A DNA stretch of 64,000 nucleotides from Psychroserpens sp. NJDZ02 (GCF_004843725.1 NZ_CP039451.1:4222001-4286000); one strand, 5' to 3'. Counted from the stretch's first letter, positions 36,995 through 47,556 are shown. The notes: generated by a model not told the origin, from the sequence alone. Numbers and translations are program-made.

Positions 36995-38497
36995 ATGAAT
37001 AAGTTACTCTTACTATTTTTATTTTTTCTTCACTTCACTAGTCTTGCTCAAGATAAGAACTCTGTATATCAAAAGATCGAGGACTTAATTTCTGAGGAAG
37101 CTGATATCTTTAAAAATATAGATACTAAATTTATTTCTAACACCCTCATTGGTCATAGAATTGTACAAGAAAATGACAAAGGAGACATTAAAGACGACGT
37201 CTATTTTGTAAATGACAAATACTATTTAGCAATTGATCACTCTGGAAAAAAAACCTTAGGCACCTACATCTTTAAAGTAGTTAAAAATATTCCTTTAATC
37301 GTCCTTTTAGACCGCTACGGAGCTGATTCTGATAATTACAAGGGTTTAATTTTTAAACAAAATAATCAGAAATTTAACGTTAACTGGAATGATGATATTA
37401 ATCATACCTACAAAGCTTTCAAACAAGATAAAACAGATGAAAAAATTGTAATTGATGGTCAAATAATCAAAGAGCTAAATTTTTATAATCCTGATATTAG
37501 TTTTGATATAGTAAATGCCAAAATAGGGATTAATCTAAACGGAAAAAAAATTATTGATAATGTTTGTGATTCCCTGAAAATAGATGGAACTATAGCTACT
37601 GTTTTTAATTCAGGAAGAAATTCAATCTATAATTTAAACGGAAAATTACTTGAAGACAACTTAAAAGCTTCCTATCCCTATTCCACCATTTACCATCAAG
37701 TTATTGACTCAGAAAACAACATATTTTTTATAGATACTTTAGGTCACAAATCTAGTAAACCTGTTAAATATAGAAGTAGATGGGGTAATGATAGTGATCC
37801 AAACAGTACCGTAACTTACTATTCCTATAAGAATATAATTCTTAAAAACAGACATCAATCATATAGTTTAAACAGATATAAAGAGGCCACAAACCTAGAT
37901 GAATATGGTAGTCTTAATTATATGCTGTTTTTGCTACAAGAAGATTCTAAATCCTTTGATGAGGATAAAAAAAGAGTAACTACAGATGCGCTAGAAGAAA
38001 TTGTGCGTAAAAAACACGTTGAAGAATTATTTTTCTTGAAAAAAATTTTTAAAGAAAAAGAATATCTGCAAGAGATCAGTTATTATTTATTATCCGATTG
38101 TACTAGTGACATTATAACCTTACCTAAAAGATTTAAAAAAGTAAGATTTATTAATAATAGTACTTCAAAAATAAGTGCTGAAGATTATTGGTATTATATT
38201 GGTTTCTACAAACCATTAGAACCAAGTTATATCATCGCAAAAAAAGCAAATAAGTTTGGTGTTTGGGATTTAAAAGAAGAAAAAACCATAATACCCTTTG
38301 ATTATAATACTATTGAACCAAAAAAAGGAACGTACTTACTGTTAGAAAAAAACAATTTAGTCACCTATTATCCTAATATTGGTTTAATTCCGAAATATAA
38401 ATATTTAAGTGATTATACAGAATACTTCGCCCGCTTTGAATACCCCGATGGTAAAAAAGGATGGGTAAATAGAAAAGGGATTGAATATTATGATTAA
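36995..38497 (+). CDS. Secreted WG-repeat protein
   Basis: From ATG 36995 (500 residues) there is a signal peptide (LLLLFLFFLHFTSLAQ). The C-terminal 100 residues contain WG-type repeats (KANKFGVWDLKEEKTIIPFDY, DGKKGWVNRKG), which in Bacteroidota form beta-rich binding modules. The middle section carries hydrophobic strands of unknown fold. A 20-residue extension to 36935 lacks support because it precedes the signal peptide. Confidence 0.7.
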   Translation: MNKLLLLFLFFLHFTSLAQDKNSVYQKIEDLISEEADIFKNIDTKFISNTLIGHRIVQENDKGDIKDDVYFVNDKYYLAIDHSGKKTLGTYIFKVVKNIPLIVLLDRYGADSDNYKGLIFKQNNQKFNVNWNDDINHTYKAFKQDKTDEKIVIDGQIIKELNFYNPDISFDIVNAKIGINLNGKKIIDNVCDSLKIDGTIATVFNSGRNSIYNLNGKLLEDNLKASYPYSTIYHQVIDSENNIFFIDTLGHKSSKPVKYRSRWGNDSDPNSTVTYYSYKNIILKNRHQSYSLNRYKEATNLDEYGSLNYMLFLLQEDSKSFDEDKKRVTTDALEEIVRKKHVEELFFLKKIFKEKEYLQEISYYLLSDCTSDIITLPKRFKKVRFINNSTSKISAEDYWYYIGFYKPLEPSYIIAKKANKFGVWDLKEEKTIIPFDYNTIEPKKGTYLLLEKNNLVTYYPNIGLIPKYKYLSDYTEYFARFEYPDGKKGWVNRKGIEYYD

Positions 38498-38705
38498 ACA
38501 AAGTAATAGATAACCACATATGGAAAACATCGGGCGTTTGAGCCAATCTAAAATTGACATTTATAGCAAAAAAAAAAAATAGCTATCCAATAAGTCCAAA
38601 CGACTAAGCTTAGCACCTACTCTACCCTTCTTACAGAAATCATTAAACAATACTGAAAAGTATTTAATATAGAACCACATTTATAGTACATCAGCAATAA
38701 TCAAA

Positions 38706-39515
38706 ATGAAACTTCAAAATATAACCTTAATTGCAATTGGCCTACTCCTAACCTCTTGCGTTTCCAGACTAAGTAGACCATTAATATCCGGTGTTATAAC
38801 AGACTTTAATGGACACCCTATTAACCAATGTCATGTGGGAGAAGTCGTAACTGACCAAAACGGAATGTTTACACTTTCGGAAAAACGTTATTCCGAATTT
38901 ATCTTCCACCTAGAAGCACCTCCTTTAATGGTTTCTGAAATAATACATAAAAAAGGTTATGAAGATAAAAACATATATTCTTTTAGCTCTTTTGGAGGTA
39001 GTGGCAGAAAAGGTTTAAAATGGAATTTAGACACCATCCGTTTAAAAGAAGACCGTCAAAAACAAATAAAACTAAATAATACAAAATGGAATTTTAGCAC
39101 CAATAAGACCATGGATACCATTTGTTTTATAAAATCGACTTTTAACGACCTCTGTAAAACTAAAAAATGTCATGACTTTTATTATATGTACGACCAATAT
39201 TCTGACAACTATTTAAAATCCTCAGGAAAAAACAACCTACCAGAAGGTATAATACGACGACTAATAACCGTCAGTTTTAATAACAACGAAATTATCAAAT
39301 TAAACAAAGTGACTCAATTTGGACATAAAGATGGAACTAGAAGTATTTCTGAAGCAAATGACACCATTCAAACACATGGAAAATGGATTAGTAATGGCAA
39401 CAAAATGTATATAGAAAGTGATTTAACAGAACTTAAAGGGAGCTTTGAACTTAAAGAGGTTGACTATGAATATATGATGTGGATCAAAAAATTTGATAAT
39501 AAAACCGATAATTAA
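38706..39515 (+). CDS. Lipoprotein with carboxypeptidase-regulatory-like domain
   Basis: 269 residues, lipobox LLTSC (Cys18), then a regulatory-like domain (about 27-70: SGVITDFNGHPINQCHVGEV, TDQNGMFTLSE). The C-terminal 170 residues are strand rich (KWNFSTNKTMDTICFIKSTFND, HGKWISNGNKMYIESDL) and resemble lipocalin-like or META-like small barrels, not assigned. Part of a run of envelope genes. Confidence 0.7.
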   Translation: MKLQNITLIAIGLLLTSCVSRLSRPLISGVITDFNGHPINQCHVGEVVTDQNGMFTLSEKRYSEFIFHLEAPPLMVSEIIHKKGYEDKNIYSFSSFGGSGRKGLKWNLDTIRLKEDRQKQIKLNNTKWNFSTNKTMDTICFIKSTFNDLCKTKKCHDFYYMYDQYSDNYLKSSGKNNLPEGIIRRLITVSFNNNEIIKLNKVTQFGHKDGTRSISEANDTIQTHGKWISNGNKMYIESDLTELKGSFELKEVDYEYMMWIKKFDNKTDN

Positions 39516-39598
39516 CACTAATCAAATTGTTTCCCCTAAAACGTCTTATGATTCTACATTTTTTTACAAACCATCGCTAAAGTTTCAACCCAATATAA

Positions 39599-40252
39599 AT
39601 GAGAAAACTACTAATTATATCTATTTTATTTTCCTTTTACAATTGCTCTAATACAGCAAATAATAAGATTACTATTATAACAAAACCGGAACATAAAATG
39701 GATTCTGTATATACCTTAGACGGTAATAGAGTAACACTTGTCATAAAAAAGGACACTATAATTATTGAGAAAAACCAATACGTGTTAGACAACCAGTCTA
39801 TATTGGATACTACCACTAATGTCACCACAAAATATGAATACGAAAGTCCAGGAGCCTTAGGAGGAAAATGGATCGAATATTTTTCAAATGGAAACATAAA
39901 AGCTAAAGGGCAATCAGCATCACAATTTGGATGTTGGATGAATCAAGGAGATTTTGAATATTATGATTCTAAAGGCATTTTATTAAGAACACTCACTTAC
40001 GATAATTGGTTAAAGGACGTAAATGATGGCTGCCATGCAACAATAGTAAATATAAAATTAATAGAGTATTTTAAAAATGGAAGCATTAAAGCTGAAAAGC
40101 ATTACCAAAGTGGTTATGACGATTTAACTTTTTTGGAATTCTACAACAATCCTGAATGGGAAGAAGATTTTAAATCTGGAAACTGGAAGTTTTACAATAT
40201 AGACGGAAAACTAGTTAAAGTAGAAAAACACAAAACACGTTGGACAAAATAA
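39599..40252 (+). CDS. Lipoprotein with MORN/YwqK-like repeats
   Basis: 217 residues, lipobox FYNC (Cys16). Repeats of the toxin-antitoxin YwqK/MORN type: GKWIEYFSNGNIKAKGQ, QGDFEYYDSKGILLRTL, KLIEYFKNGSIKAEKHY, GNWKFYNIDGKLVKVE. Such modules are common in Bacteroidota surface lipoproteins; function unknown. Not shown to be an antitoxin here. Confidence 0.75.
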   Translation: MRKLLIISILFSFYNCSNTANNKITIITKPEHKMDSVYTLDGNRVTLVIKKDTIIIEKNQYVLDNQSILDTTTNVTTKYEYESPGALGGKWIEYFSNGNIKAKGQSASQFGCWMNQGDFEYYDSKGILLRTLTYDNWLKDVNDGCHATIVNIKLIEYFKNGSIKAEKHYQSGYDDLTFLEFYNNPEWEEDFKSGNWKFYNIDGKLVKVEKHKTRWTK

Positions 40253-40353
40253 AATTAGAATATATTGCTTAATCCTAAGTCAAACCACTATACTGCAAAC
40301 AATTAATGTAACACTTAAAAATTAATTCAGTCTCTATAGAAAATAATACATTT

Positions 40354-41391
40354 ATGAAATTAATTCTTTCAGTAGTAATTACGTTGTTATCGTTTAATCA
40401 CAGTTTTGCTCAAAAAAAATACTTTGAACATAAGTTTGACCATCATACAATTATAAAAAATAACGATACAATAAACTTTCACACTTATTCTAATGGTGAT
40501 AAGACTTTAAAAAAAGATATTCTCTTATACATTCAAGGCTCTGGAAGTGCTCCCTTTTACAAGTTAATTAAGCATAGTGATACAATTAAAACGTCCAAAA
40601 CTGAAGATCAAACAATAAAAAAGTATCTCGAAGTCATTAAAACTTTACCTTTTAATTTAACAGACTTTCCAAACAACTACTTGTTAGTTGCTATTTCTAA
40701 AAAGAATATTCCTTTTGAAATATTTGGAAATGACTTTGAAACTCCCCAATCATTTTACGATAATGACAATCTAAATTATAGAGTATGGCAAGCAAATGAA
40801 GTCATAAATTATCTTACAAACAGTGATCCCATTGCACAACATAAAGTTATTGTGCTTGGCCATTCAGAAGGTACCGAGGTGGTTGCTAAACTAGGAACAA
40901 TCAACAATAAAATTTCTAACATTGGTTATTTTTCAGGCGGTGGCAATGCTCAATATTACGATTTCATACTAGATGTCAGAAAACTAGTCCAAAGCGGAGA
41001 AATGACTGAAGAGGAATCTATTATAGAAACCGAAAAGATTTTTAAGGAAGTAAAAGACATATACCAGCATCCTAATAGCTTAACAAAACAATGGTTAGGC
41101 CATTCTTATAAAAAATGGAGTTCATCCGTAGAACCCTCAATAGATAACTTATTAAAAATTGATATCCCAGTATATGTTGCCCACGGAGCAAAAGACAAAG
41201 CCGTTCCGATAGAGTCTGCCTATTTAATTCCTATTGAATTTATTAGGAATAAAAAAAGTAATTTGACTTTTAAGGTCTATCCTAAATTAGACCATTCGTT
41301 TTCTATAGTACCACAATCGGAAAACCAAGAATATATTAACAAATGGGATCAAGTATTTATCGATTTTTTAAATTGGTGTAAAATTAATTAA
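40354..41391 (+). CDS. Secreted alpha/beta hydrolase
   Basis: 345 residues with a signal peptide (1-19, ending HSFAQ). The nucleophile elbow GHSEGTEV places Ser at about residue 171; VAHGAKDKAVPIESA supplies the acid Asp and PKLDHSF the catalytic His. An oxyanion-like segment YIQGSGSAPFY lies near 58-68. Ester or peptide substrate unknown. Monocistronic in the accessory segment. Confidence 0.8.
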   Translation: MKLILSVVITLLSFNHSFAQKKYFEHKFDHHTIIKNNDTINFHTYSNGDKTLKKDILLYIQGSGSAPFYKLIKHSDTIKTSKTEDQTIKKYLEVIKTLPFNLTDFPNNYLLVAISKKNIPFEIFGNDFETPQSFYDNDNLNYRVWQANEVINYLTNSDPIAQHKVIVLGHSEGTEVVAKLGTINNKISNIGYFSGGGNAQYYDFILDVRKLVQSGEMTEEESIIETEKIFKEVKDIYQHPNSLTKQWLGHSYKKWSSSVEPSIDNLLKIDIPVYVAHGAKDKAVPIESAYLIPIEFIRNKKSNLTFKVYPKLDHSFSIVPQSENQEYINKWDQVFIDFLNWCKIN

Positions 41392-41445
41392 CACATAGCT
41401 ACCCATAAGTTTTTAGATCTATAAAAAGCTGTACTTATTTTTTTA

Positions 41446-41453
41446 TAACTTCG
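41446..41453 (+). promoter_or_regulatory. Promoter-like block TAACTTCG
   Basis: TAACTTCGTTTAACTGTAAA, then CACGGAATTA about 20 nt on; same arrangement as at 36911. Lies 137 nt before the ankyrin gene. Confidence 0.4.
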
Positions 41454-41589
41454 TTTAACTGTAAACACAATTTATTATCACGGAATTATTTCTGCTGAAC
41501 TCTACAAATAAGCAATTAAAAAATAAGACTTCAATAATCACTTAGGTTAACCGATAAAACCCTAAAAAAAGAACATAATATAAAAAAAT

Positions 41590-42909
41590 ATGGCAGAAAA
41601 TTATAATGATATATTCCAAGCGGCACAAAATGGAAATGTTAGCAAAATAAAACTAGCACTTGCTAACGGTACCGATATTAATATAACAAGAGATAACGAT
41701 GCTAATCAATCAATGCTTCACTATGCAGCAAACTTTAACCACCTTAACCTAGTCCAACTGCTTGTAGAAAACGGAATAGATATAAATAAAGGGGATACAT
41801 ACGGAAAGACAGCCCTTCATATTGCAGCAAGAAAAGGTGCGCTTTTAATCGTAAAACACCTAATAGAACACGGCGCTATAATCGATAAAAAAAATGAAGA
41901 AAATGAAACACCTTTTAACGAAGCTATTTATAATAATAGCATTGAATGCGCCGAAATCCTTATAAAAAATGGAGCAGATATCAATAATCAATATAACTCT
42001 CGTTACCAGCAAGGTATCACCTCGCTTCATTTTGCTATTGATGGAGGTTATGACTATTCTGAAAACTTAGTCGCATTTCTTATAAAAAATGGAGCAAAAC
42101 CAGATATTAAAGATGCTAATGATAATTTAGCGTTGCATATTGCCATAAAACAAAACACGTTAACCTCCCAACTAATAAAAGCTGTCTCTAACATTAATAT
42201 ACAAAACAATCAAGGCCAAACAGCACTTCATTGTGCTGTTCAAAATGATAGTCTAACGCCTTTGCAAAAAATATTGGAACATAGCGGTATAGATTTCAAT
42301 ATTCTGGATAACAATGGCAAACCTGCTTTGTACTATTCCAATAATGAATCTATTGCCGCCCTTCTTATAAAAAAGGGTGCCCCTTATGATAAATCGAAAG
42401 AGTACGACGACTTGTTTTGTAGACTTTATCGCGAAAAACATATTGATTTAAACAAACTAAATCATTTAATAGCTTCTGACGAAGCTGAAAAATTCGATAT
42501 AACAATACTAGTCAACCACGCAATTAAAGCCATAGCAGAGTTTGCTAAAACGCATCAAGACGACGTCTTTTATGTCTTTGCTATTGATGGTGCATTATTA
42601 TGCTTAAATTCAGAAAAAGCACTTAAAAACACGCTTAAAGAATATGAAAATATACCGTCCGAAGAACGTCTTATTAATTTAAAATTTAATACTGGAGACT
42701 TTAAATATCAAGGTTTTTCGTCTTTTAACAAAGGGTTTATTAAGCATTATTATGACGCGCATTACAATCTATCTTCCAATAAACAAAAGGATAGTACTTA
42801 TGCTGTTGCAATGGACGCAGTACTGCAAGAGTTGCAAAACAAAGAGGCCTTTAAACCTTTAAAATTATCAAAAGACTTTAAGATTATGCGTGTAGAACAC
42901 ACCTATTAA
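41590..42909 (+). CDS. Ankyrin-repeat protein with C-terminal DUF4303-like domain
   Basis: 439 residues, no signal peptide. About seven ankyrin repeats occupy residues 1-265 (e.g. NQSMLHYAANFNHLNLVQLL, GKTALHIAARKGALLIVKHL, GQTALHCAVQND). The C-terminal 150 residues (NHAIKAIAEFAKTHQDDVFYVFAIDG...) have the helix-then-strand look of DUF4303, a domain often found among immunity-type proteins. The ankyrin call is firm, the second domain tentative. Cytoplasmic protein-protein interaction likely. Confidence 0.8.
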   Translation: MAENYNDIFQAAQNGNVSKIKLALANGTDINITRDNDANQSMLHYAANFNHLNLVQLLVENGIDINKGDTYGKTALHIAARKGALLIVKHLIEHGAIIDKKNEENETPFNEAIYNNSIECAEILIKNGADINNQYNSRYQQGITSLHFAIDGGYDYSENLVAFLIKNGAKPDIKDANDNLALHIAIKQNTLTSQLIKAVSNINIQNNQGQTALHCAVQNDSLTPLQKILEHSGIDFNILDNNGKPALYYSNNESIAALLIKKGAPYDKSKEYDDLFCRLYREKHIDLNKLNHLIASDEAEKFDITILVNHAIKAIAEFAKTHQDDVFYVFAIDGALLCLNSEKALKNTLKEYENIPSEERLINLKFNTGDFKYQGFSSFNKGFIKHYYDAHYNLSSNKQKDSTYAVAMDAVLQELQNKEAFKPLKLSKDFKIMRVEHTY

Positions 42910-43272
42910 AAACAGATTTTTAATAGGTTTAATTAACTTTCAGAAAAGAATAAAACCAATTGTAATTTTATTAATTATAACTGGTTTACTTTTTTATATC
43001 TTACCAAGAAACCGCTATACAATCGTTACCTTTTGTCTACTAAGCATGACCTAAAAAAAAAAAAGAATTGATTACTCAAATAGTTCAAAAGGAAAAACAA
43101 CTTTTTACAACAACAGTAAGCATTGTCGCCCTTATACAATTTGAATGGAATTCTATTTCTGTACAAAGACACCCCTTCACTTTGTTGTTTTTTTTGACTA
43201 ACTTCGTTTAACTCTGAATGTCATTCATTAAAAGGGAATTATATTCTTTAAACGTTGTAATCAATTTAAAAA
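42910..43272. other. 363-bp intergenic region
   Basis: AT-rich, no ORF with coding character. It contains a promoter-like TAACTTCG block at 43199-43206 with downstream TTTAACTCTGAA and GGGAATTA, matching the blocks at 36911 and 41446. Poly-A and poly-T runs but no clear terminator for the ankyrin gene. Confidence 0.5.
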
Positions 43273-44712
43273 ATGAATCTTAAAATTTACTTATTTTGTC
43301 TTACAACAATGAGTCTTATTAGTTGCAAAACTAAATTTGTTGGTGGCTCTGAAGAACAATTTCAAACATCTAAAATCGAAATATTAAAGGAGTTATCAAT
43401 TGATAAGCAAGAAAATTTAGAGATTGCACTGCGTGTGCTTACTAAGTATTCCATACAGGAGAAAAATGATCATTATGGTACTTATTGGGATACATCAACA
43501 AATAAAATAAAACTTAATACTCTTGACAATAAAACTTACGACAAACTTATAAAATTTGCCGAAGATTTTATCAAAAAAGAGAATGAAGAAGCAATACTTA
43601 AAATTGAGAATACAATTTTAGAATTACAATTAAATAGGAAAAACGCGGATTCAATAATTACCATACTCAATGATTTTAAACCTAATAAAATTTATATAAA
43701 GAAATATAAATTAGATGCCCCTTCGCTTATAGTTAAAATTGTAAATAAGGGTAACCTAGGAGGTATAACTTCCTTTATGTTTGACATTGAAATATATTCG
43801 ATATCTCAAGATAGAATCATTGAATCTATTGGTCTTGGATATTCTAATCTTGCTGGAATATCTAAAGGAATTGATGACTATTTCACTACATTATCAAGAA
43901 CTTTAACGTTATTAACTAGAAAAAGTAAGCGCTTTGTAAAACAAATAGAACAAGCGGAATCTCCAATATATAATTTAAATGATTTTGATTTACGTGTAAA
44001 AATAACGCCTAGCAGAATAGAATTAGCAAATGGAACTAATTATGTTTACCCAGATAAAGTTGTATCTCAATATGATACAGAAATTAGAGACCTTCAGGAG
44101 TGCTTAAAGCAATTAAAGTCTTTAAATGGAACCTTAAACGAATTTGTGCTACAGGAAATAGATTCAAAAAAAGAAATTGCATATAATGAAGAGTTTTTAC
44201 CTATACTAAAAGAAATAAGATCTACAAATAATAAAAATAATGTTACTGCCTTAAATCTTAGCAGTAATATTAGCATAAATCTCCCTGCTCAATACCAAGT
44301 TATAAATAAAAAACTTAGTGATTATTACAGCATATCATTGTGTAATACTCTTAGTTTTGATATTTATGATGAAAACCTTATTCAATATCAAATAAAAGAT
44401 ACATTATATGTTGAATTTGATGAAGAAAATGATAAAGCTAATGGCGTATTAAATGTTTTAGAACATAAAAACATAAGTTGTACTATTGAAGAAATTATTG
44501 ATAAATTTATTGACTCTAATATTTATAAACCAAGTTGGACTTATAAATTAATTGAACATGACGATTCCGGATATTTGTATTTCGAAGATGATCGGTATAA
44601 ATTCGTCCGATATTTCAAATTAAATAATACGCATTATTGTTATGATATGGATTTTAACAATTTAAAAGAATGCGTTTTAGAATTTGAACGATCCAAAAGT
44701 TTGATAAAATAA
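43273..44712 (+). CDS. Lipoprotein of unknown function
   Basis: 479 residues with lipobox SLISC (Cys18). A helical N-terminal half containing a long charged region (about 85-140, coiled-coil-like) and a strand-rich C-terminal third with many Tyr and Asp residues. No family recognised. Last accessory gene before the conserved pcm gene, with which it is convergent. Confidence 0.65.
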   Translation: MNLKIYLFCLTTMSLISCKTKFVGGSEEQFQTSKIEILKELSIDKQENLEIALRVLTKYSIQEKNDHYGTYWDTSTNKIKLNTLDNKTYDKLIKFAEDFIKKENEEAILKIENTILELQLNRKNADSIITILNDFKPNKIYIKKYKLDAPSLIVKIVNKGNLGGITSFMFDIEIYSISQDRIIESIGLGYSNLAGISKGIDDYFTTLSRTLTLLTRKSKRFVKQIEQAESPIYNLNDFDLRVKITPSRIELANGTNYVYPDKVVSQYDTEIRDLQECLKQLKSLNGTLNEFVLQEIDSKKEIAYNEEFLPILKEIRSTNNKNNVTALNLSSNISINLPAQYQVINKKLSDYYSISLCNTLSFDIYDENLIQYQIKDTLYVEFDEENDKANGVLNVLEHKNISCTIEEIIDKFIDSNIYKPSWTYKLIEHDDSGYLYFEDDRYKFVRYFKLNNTHYCYDMDFNNLKECVLEFERSKSLIK

Positions 44713-44832
44713 CCGATAACAGCACGGCATATAATTAATTGAACAGACAAATTCTCCGAATCCCCCTAACATTTGGTTTATTCTTACTAGAGACTAATTC
44801 CGAGACTATCCCCAACCAAAATCAACCAAACA

Positions 44833-45474
44833 TCAATTCTTATCCTCTAAAAGCGGCACAAATCTAAATTCACCAAATTCTGTTTTTTCAAAATCTTTCT
44901 GTCCTTTTCTCACAAAAAGCGTCATGATTTGCACATTTTCTCCAACCGGAATTACCAAACGTCCTCCAATTGCCAATTGTGCTAACAATGGATTTGGAAC
45001 AAAAGGTGCACCCGCTGTTACAATAATACTGTTAAAAGGTGCTTCTTCCTTCATCCCTTTATAACCATCACCAAAAATTAAACTTTTAGCTCTGTAGCCT
45101 AGTTTCGGCAAAAAGCGACTCGTAATCTTAAACAACTCTTGTTGTCTTTCAATACTATATACTTTAGCACCAATCTCGCACAAAACGGCTGTTTGATAGC
45201 CACTACCTGTACCAATTTCCAAAACTTTATCGCCCCTTTTAACCTGCATCAATTCAGTTTGAAACGCCACAGTATACGGTTGAGAAATGGTTTGATCCGC
45301 TGCAATCGGAAAGGCTTTATCTTGGTAAGCATGGTCTAAAAAGCTAGAATCCATAAATAAATGTCTCGGTATCTTGCCAATAGCTCCCAAAACGGCGTCG
45401 TTAGTTATTCCTTTTTTCTTTAAAACAGCAACAAGCTGCTGACGTAAGCCTTTATGTTTAAAAGTATCTTTCAA
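44833..45474 (-). CDS. pcm: Protein-L-isoaspartate O-methyltransferase
   Basis: 213 residues, normal for PCMT, the SAM-dependent repair enzyme for isoaspartyl residues. Motif I VLEIGTGSGYQTAVL (about 84-98), preceded by the substrate-pocket segment ADQTISQPYTVAFQTELM, then IIVTAGAPFVP and GGRLVIPVG. Start is TTG at 45474, the only candidate near the family N-terminus. Marks the return to core genes. Confidence 0.95.
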   Translation of the reverse strand: MKDTFKHKGLRQQLVAVLKKKGITNDAVLGAIGKIPRHLFMDSSFLDHAYQDKAFPIAADQTISQPYTVAFQTELMQVKRGDKVLEIGTGSGYQTAVLCEIGAKVYSIERQQELFKITSRFLPKLGYRAKSLIFGDGYKGMKEEAPFNSIIVTAGAPFVPNPLLAQLAIGGRLVIPVGENVQIMTLFVRKGQKDFEKTEFGEFRFVPLLEDKN

Positions 45475-45634
45475 TGGTAGTCGTTAGTTTAGAGCATAAA
45501 ATTACTTCAAAAATATAACCCTGAAAAGGATTTTCTATCAATTTATAATTTTGTCTTAAATCACTTATATAATTATCAAATTGATATTAAATACTGTGCA
45601 AAAAAACTTATTTTTGTTGAAAACAGAACAAACT

Positions 45635-46594
45635 ATGCTAAAAGCTGGTGTATTAGGTGCTGGTCACCTTGGAAAAATTCATCTTAGACTATTAAATCAA
45701 TCAGAAAAATTCGAATTAGTTGGATTTTATGATGCGGATGCGGACAACGGTAAAAAGGTTGAAGCCGAATTTGGTTACAAATATTTTAAAACTATTGAAG
45801 GCCTAATTGAAGCTGTAGATGTTGTTGATATTGTCACACCTACCCTATCGCATTTTGATTGTGCTAGACAAGCCATATCTAAAGGGAAACATATATTTGT
45901 CGAAAAACCGATTACTAATACCGTTCAAGAAGCAGAAGGTTTACGTGCTTTGGTTGCAGAATATGGTGTTAAAGGACAGGTTGGACATGTAGAGCGTTTT
46001 AATCCTGCTTTTATCGCAGTAAAAGAACAATTAGATAGTCCGATGTTTATTGAAGCACATCGTTTAGCCGAGTTTAATCCACGTGGGACAGATGTACCAG
46101 TCGTTTTAGATTTAATGATACACGATATTGACGTTATTTTAAGCGTTGTAAAGTCTAAAGTTAAAAACGTATCTGCCAGCGGAGTTTCTGTTATAAGTGA
46201 TACACCCGATATTGCCAATGCGCGTATCGAGTTTGTTAACGGTTGTGTGGCTAATTTAACAGCCAGTAGAATTTCGTTAAAAAACATGCGTAAAACTCGC
46301 TTTTTCCAACGTGATGCTTATATCTCTGTTGACTTTTTAGAGAAAAAATGTGAGGTTGTAAAAATGAAAGATGCACCAGAAACCCCTGGAGATTTTGATA
46401 TGGTTTTACAAAATGCAGAAGGTGTTAAAAAGCAGATCTATTTTGATAACCCTGAAATCTCTGCTAACAATGCTATTTTAGACGAGTTAGAATCTTTTGC
46501 AGATGCCATAAATAATAACACAACGCCTATTGTAACACTACATGATGGTACAGAAGCGTTACGTGTTGCCACAATGATAATTGATCAATTTTAG
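45635..46594 (+). CDS. Gfo/Idh/MocA family oxidoreductase
   Basis: From ATG 45635 the protein has 319 residues; an 18-residue upstream extension with TTG/ATT-type starts lacks support. N-terminal Rossmann motif AGVLGAGHLGKIHLRLL (about 3-20), VDVVDIVTPTLSH, the family EKP motif HIFVEKPITN (Lys about 93), and GHVERFNPA. Substrate sugar or cyclitol unknown. Twelve bp before hbd, so likely cotranscribed. Confidence 0.88.
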   Translation: MLKAGVLGAGHLGKIHLRLLNQSEKFELVGFYDADADNGKKVEAEFGYKYFKTIEGLIEAVDVVDIVTPTLSHFDCARQAISKGKHIFVEKPITNTVQEAEGLRALVAEYGVKGQVGHVERFNPAFIAVKEQLDSPMFIEAHRLAEFNPRGTDVPVVLDLMIHDIDVILSVVKSKVKNVSASGVSVISDTPDIANARIEFVNGCVANLTASRISLKNMRKTRFFQRDAYISVDFLEKKCEVVKMKDAPETPGDFDMVLQNAEGVKKQIYFDNPEISANNAILDELESFADAINNNTTPIVTLHDGTEALRVATMIIDQF

Positions 46595-46606
46595 AATAAC
46601 ATACAA

Positions 46607-47494
46607 ATGAAAAACATCGCAGTTATAGGTGCAGGAACAATGGGTAATGGTATTGCTCATACTTTTGCACAATCAGGATTTAAAGTACAATTAATAGATA
46701 TTAGCGAAGCATCTCTAAAAAAAGGAATGGATACCATTACCAAAAATTTAGACCGTATGGTAGCTAAAGAAAAAATTACAGAAGCTGACAAAGCGGAAAC
46801 TTTAAGTAATATAACAACCTACACTAATATTGAAGCTGGTGTGGAATACGCTGGTTTAGTAGTAGAAGCTGCAACAGAAAATTTAGATTTAAAATTAAAG
46901 ATTTTCAAACAATTAGATGAGGCTTGTGGCGAAGATACTATCCTTGCAACAAACACCTCTTCTATTTCTATTACACAAATTGGTGCTGTTACTTCAAGAC
47001 CTGAAAAGGTTATTGGAATGCATTTTATGAATCCTGTGCCAATCATGAAATTGGTAGAGATTATTCGTGGATATAGCACCAATGACGACGTGACTAAAAC
47101 CATCATGGATTTATCGAAGCAATTAGGTAAAACACCTACGGAGGTTAACGATTACCCTGGTTTTGTTGCCAACCGTATATTAATGCCAATGCTTAACGAG
47201 TCTATTGAAACATTATACAACGGTGTTGCAGGTGTTGAAGAAATTGATACCGTAATGAAACTTGGTATGGCACATCCAATGGGACCATTACAACTAGCCG
47301 ATTTTATTGGATTAGACGTTTGTTTATCTATTTTAAACGTGATGTACGACGGATTTAAAAACCCGAAATATGCCCCTTGCCCATTATTAGTTAATATGGT
47401 AAATGCTGGTAAACTTGGTGTTAAATCTGGAGAAGGTTTTTACGATTATTCAGAAAGTAGAAAGGCAGAAAAAGTGTCTAAGCAATTTATATAA
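46607..47494 (+). CDS. hbd: 3-hydroxybutyryl-CoA dehydrogenase
   Basis: 295 residues, standard length. NAD-binding GAGTMGNGIAHTFAQ (about 7-21), ATNTSSISITQIG, catalytic His in GMHFMNPVPIMKLVEII (about 138-154), and NRILMPMLNESI. Oxidises (S)-3-hydroxybutyryl-CoA to acetoacetyl-CoA, or the reverse. A terminator follows. Confidence 0.95.
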   Translation: MKNIAVIGAGTMGNGIAHTFAQSGFKVQLIDISEASLKKGMDTITKNLDRMVAKEKITEADKAETLSNITTYTNIEAGVEYAGLVVEAATENLDLKLKIFKQLDEACGEDTILATNTSSISITQIGAVTSRPEKVIGMHFMNPVPIMKLVEIIRGYSTNDDVTKTIMDLSKQLGKTPTEVNDYPGFVANRILMPMLNESIETLYNGVAGVEEIDTVMKLGMAHPMGPLQLADFIGLDVCLSILNVMYDGFKNPKYAPCPLLVNMVNAGKLGVKSGEGFYDYSESRKAEKVSKQFI

Positions 47495-47502
47495 TTTAAA
47501 GT

Positions 47503-47556
47503 AAAAAGGTATACGTTAGTAGTGTTAATAACGCTAAAAACTTATACCTTTTTTTA
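47503..47556 (+). terminator. Terminator after hbd
   Basis: AAAAAGGTATA/TATACCTTTTT inverted repeat with a long 28-nt loop and T-run. Confidence 0.65.
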
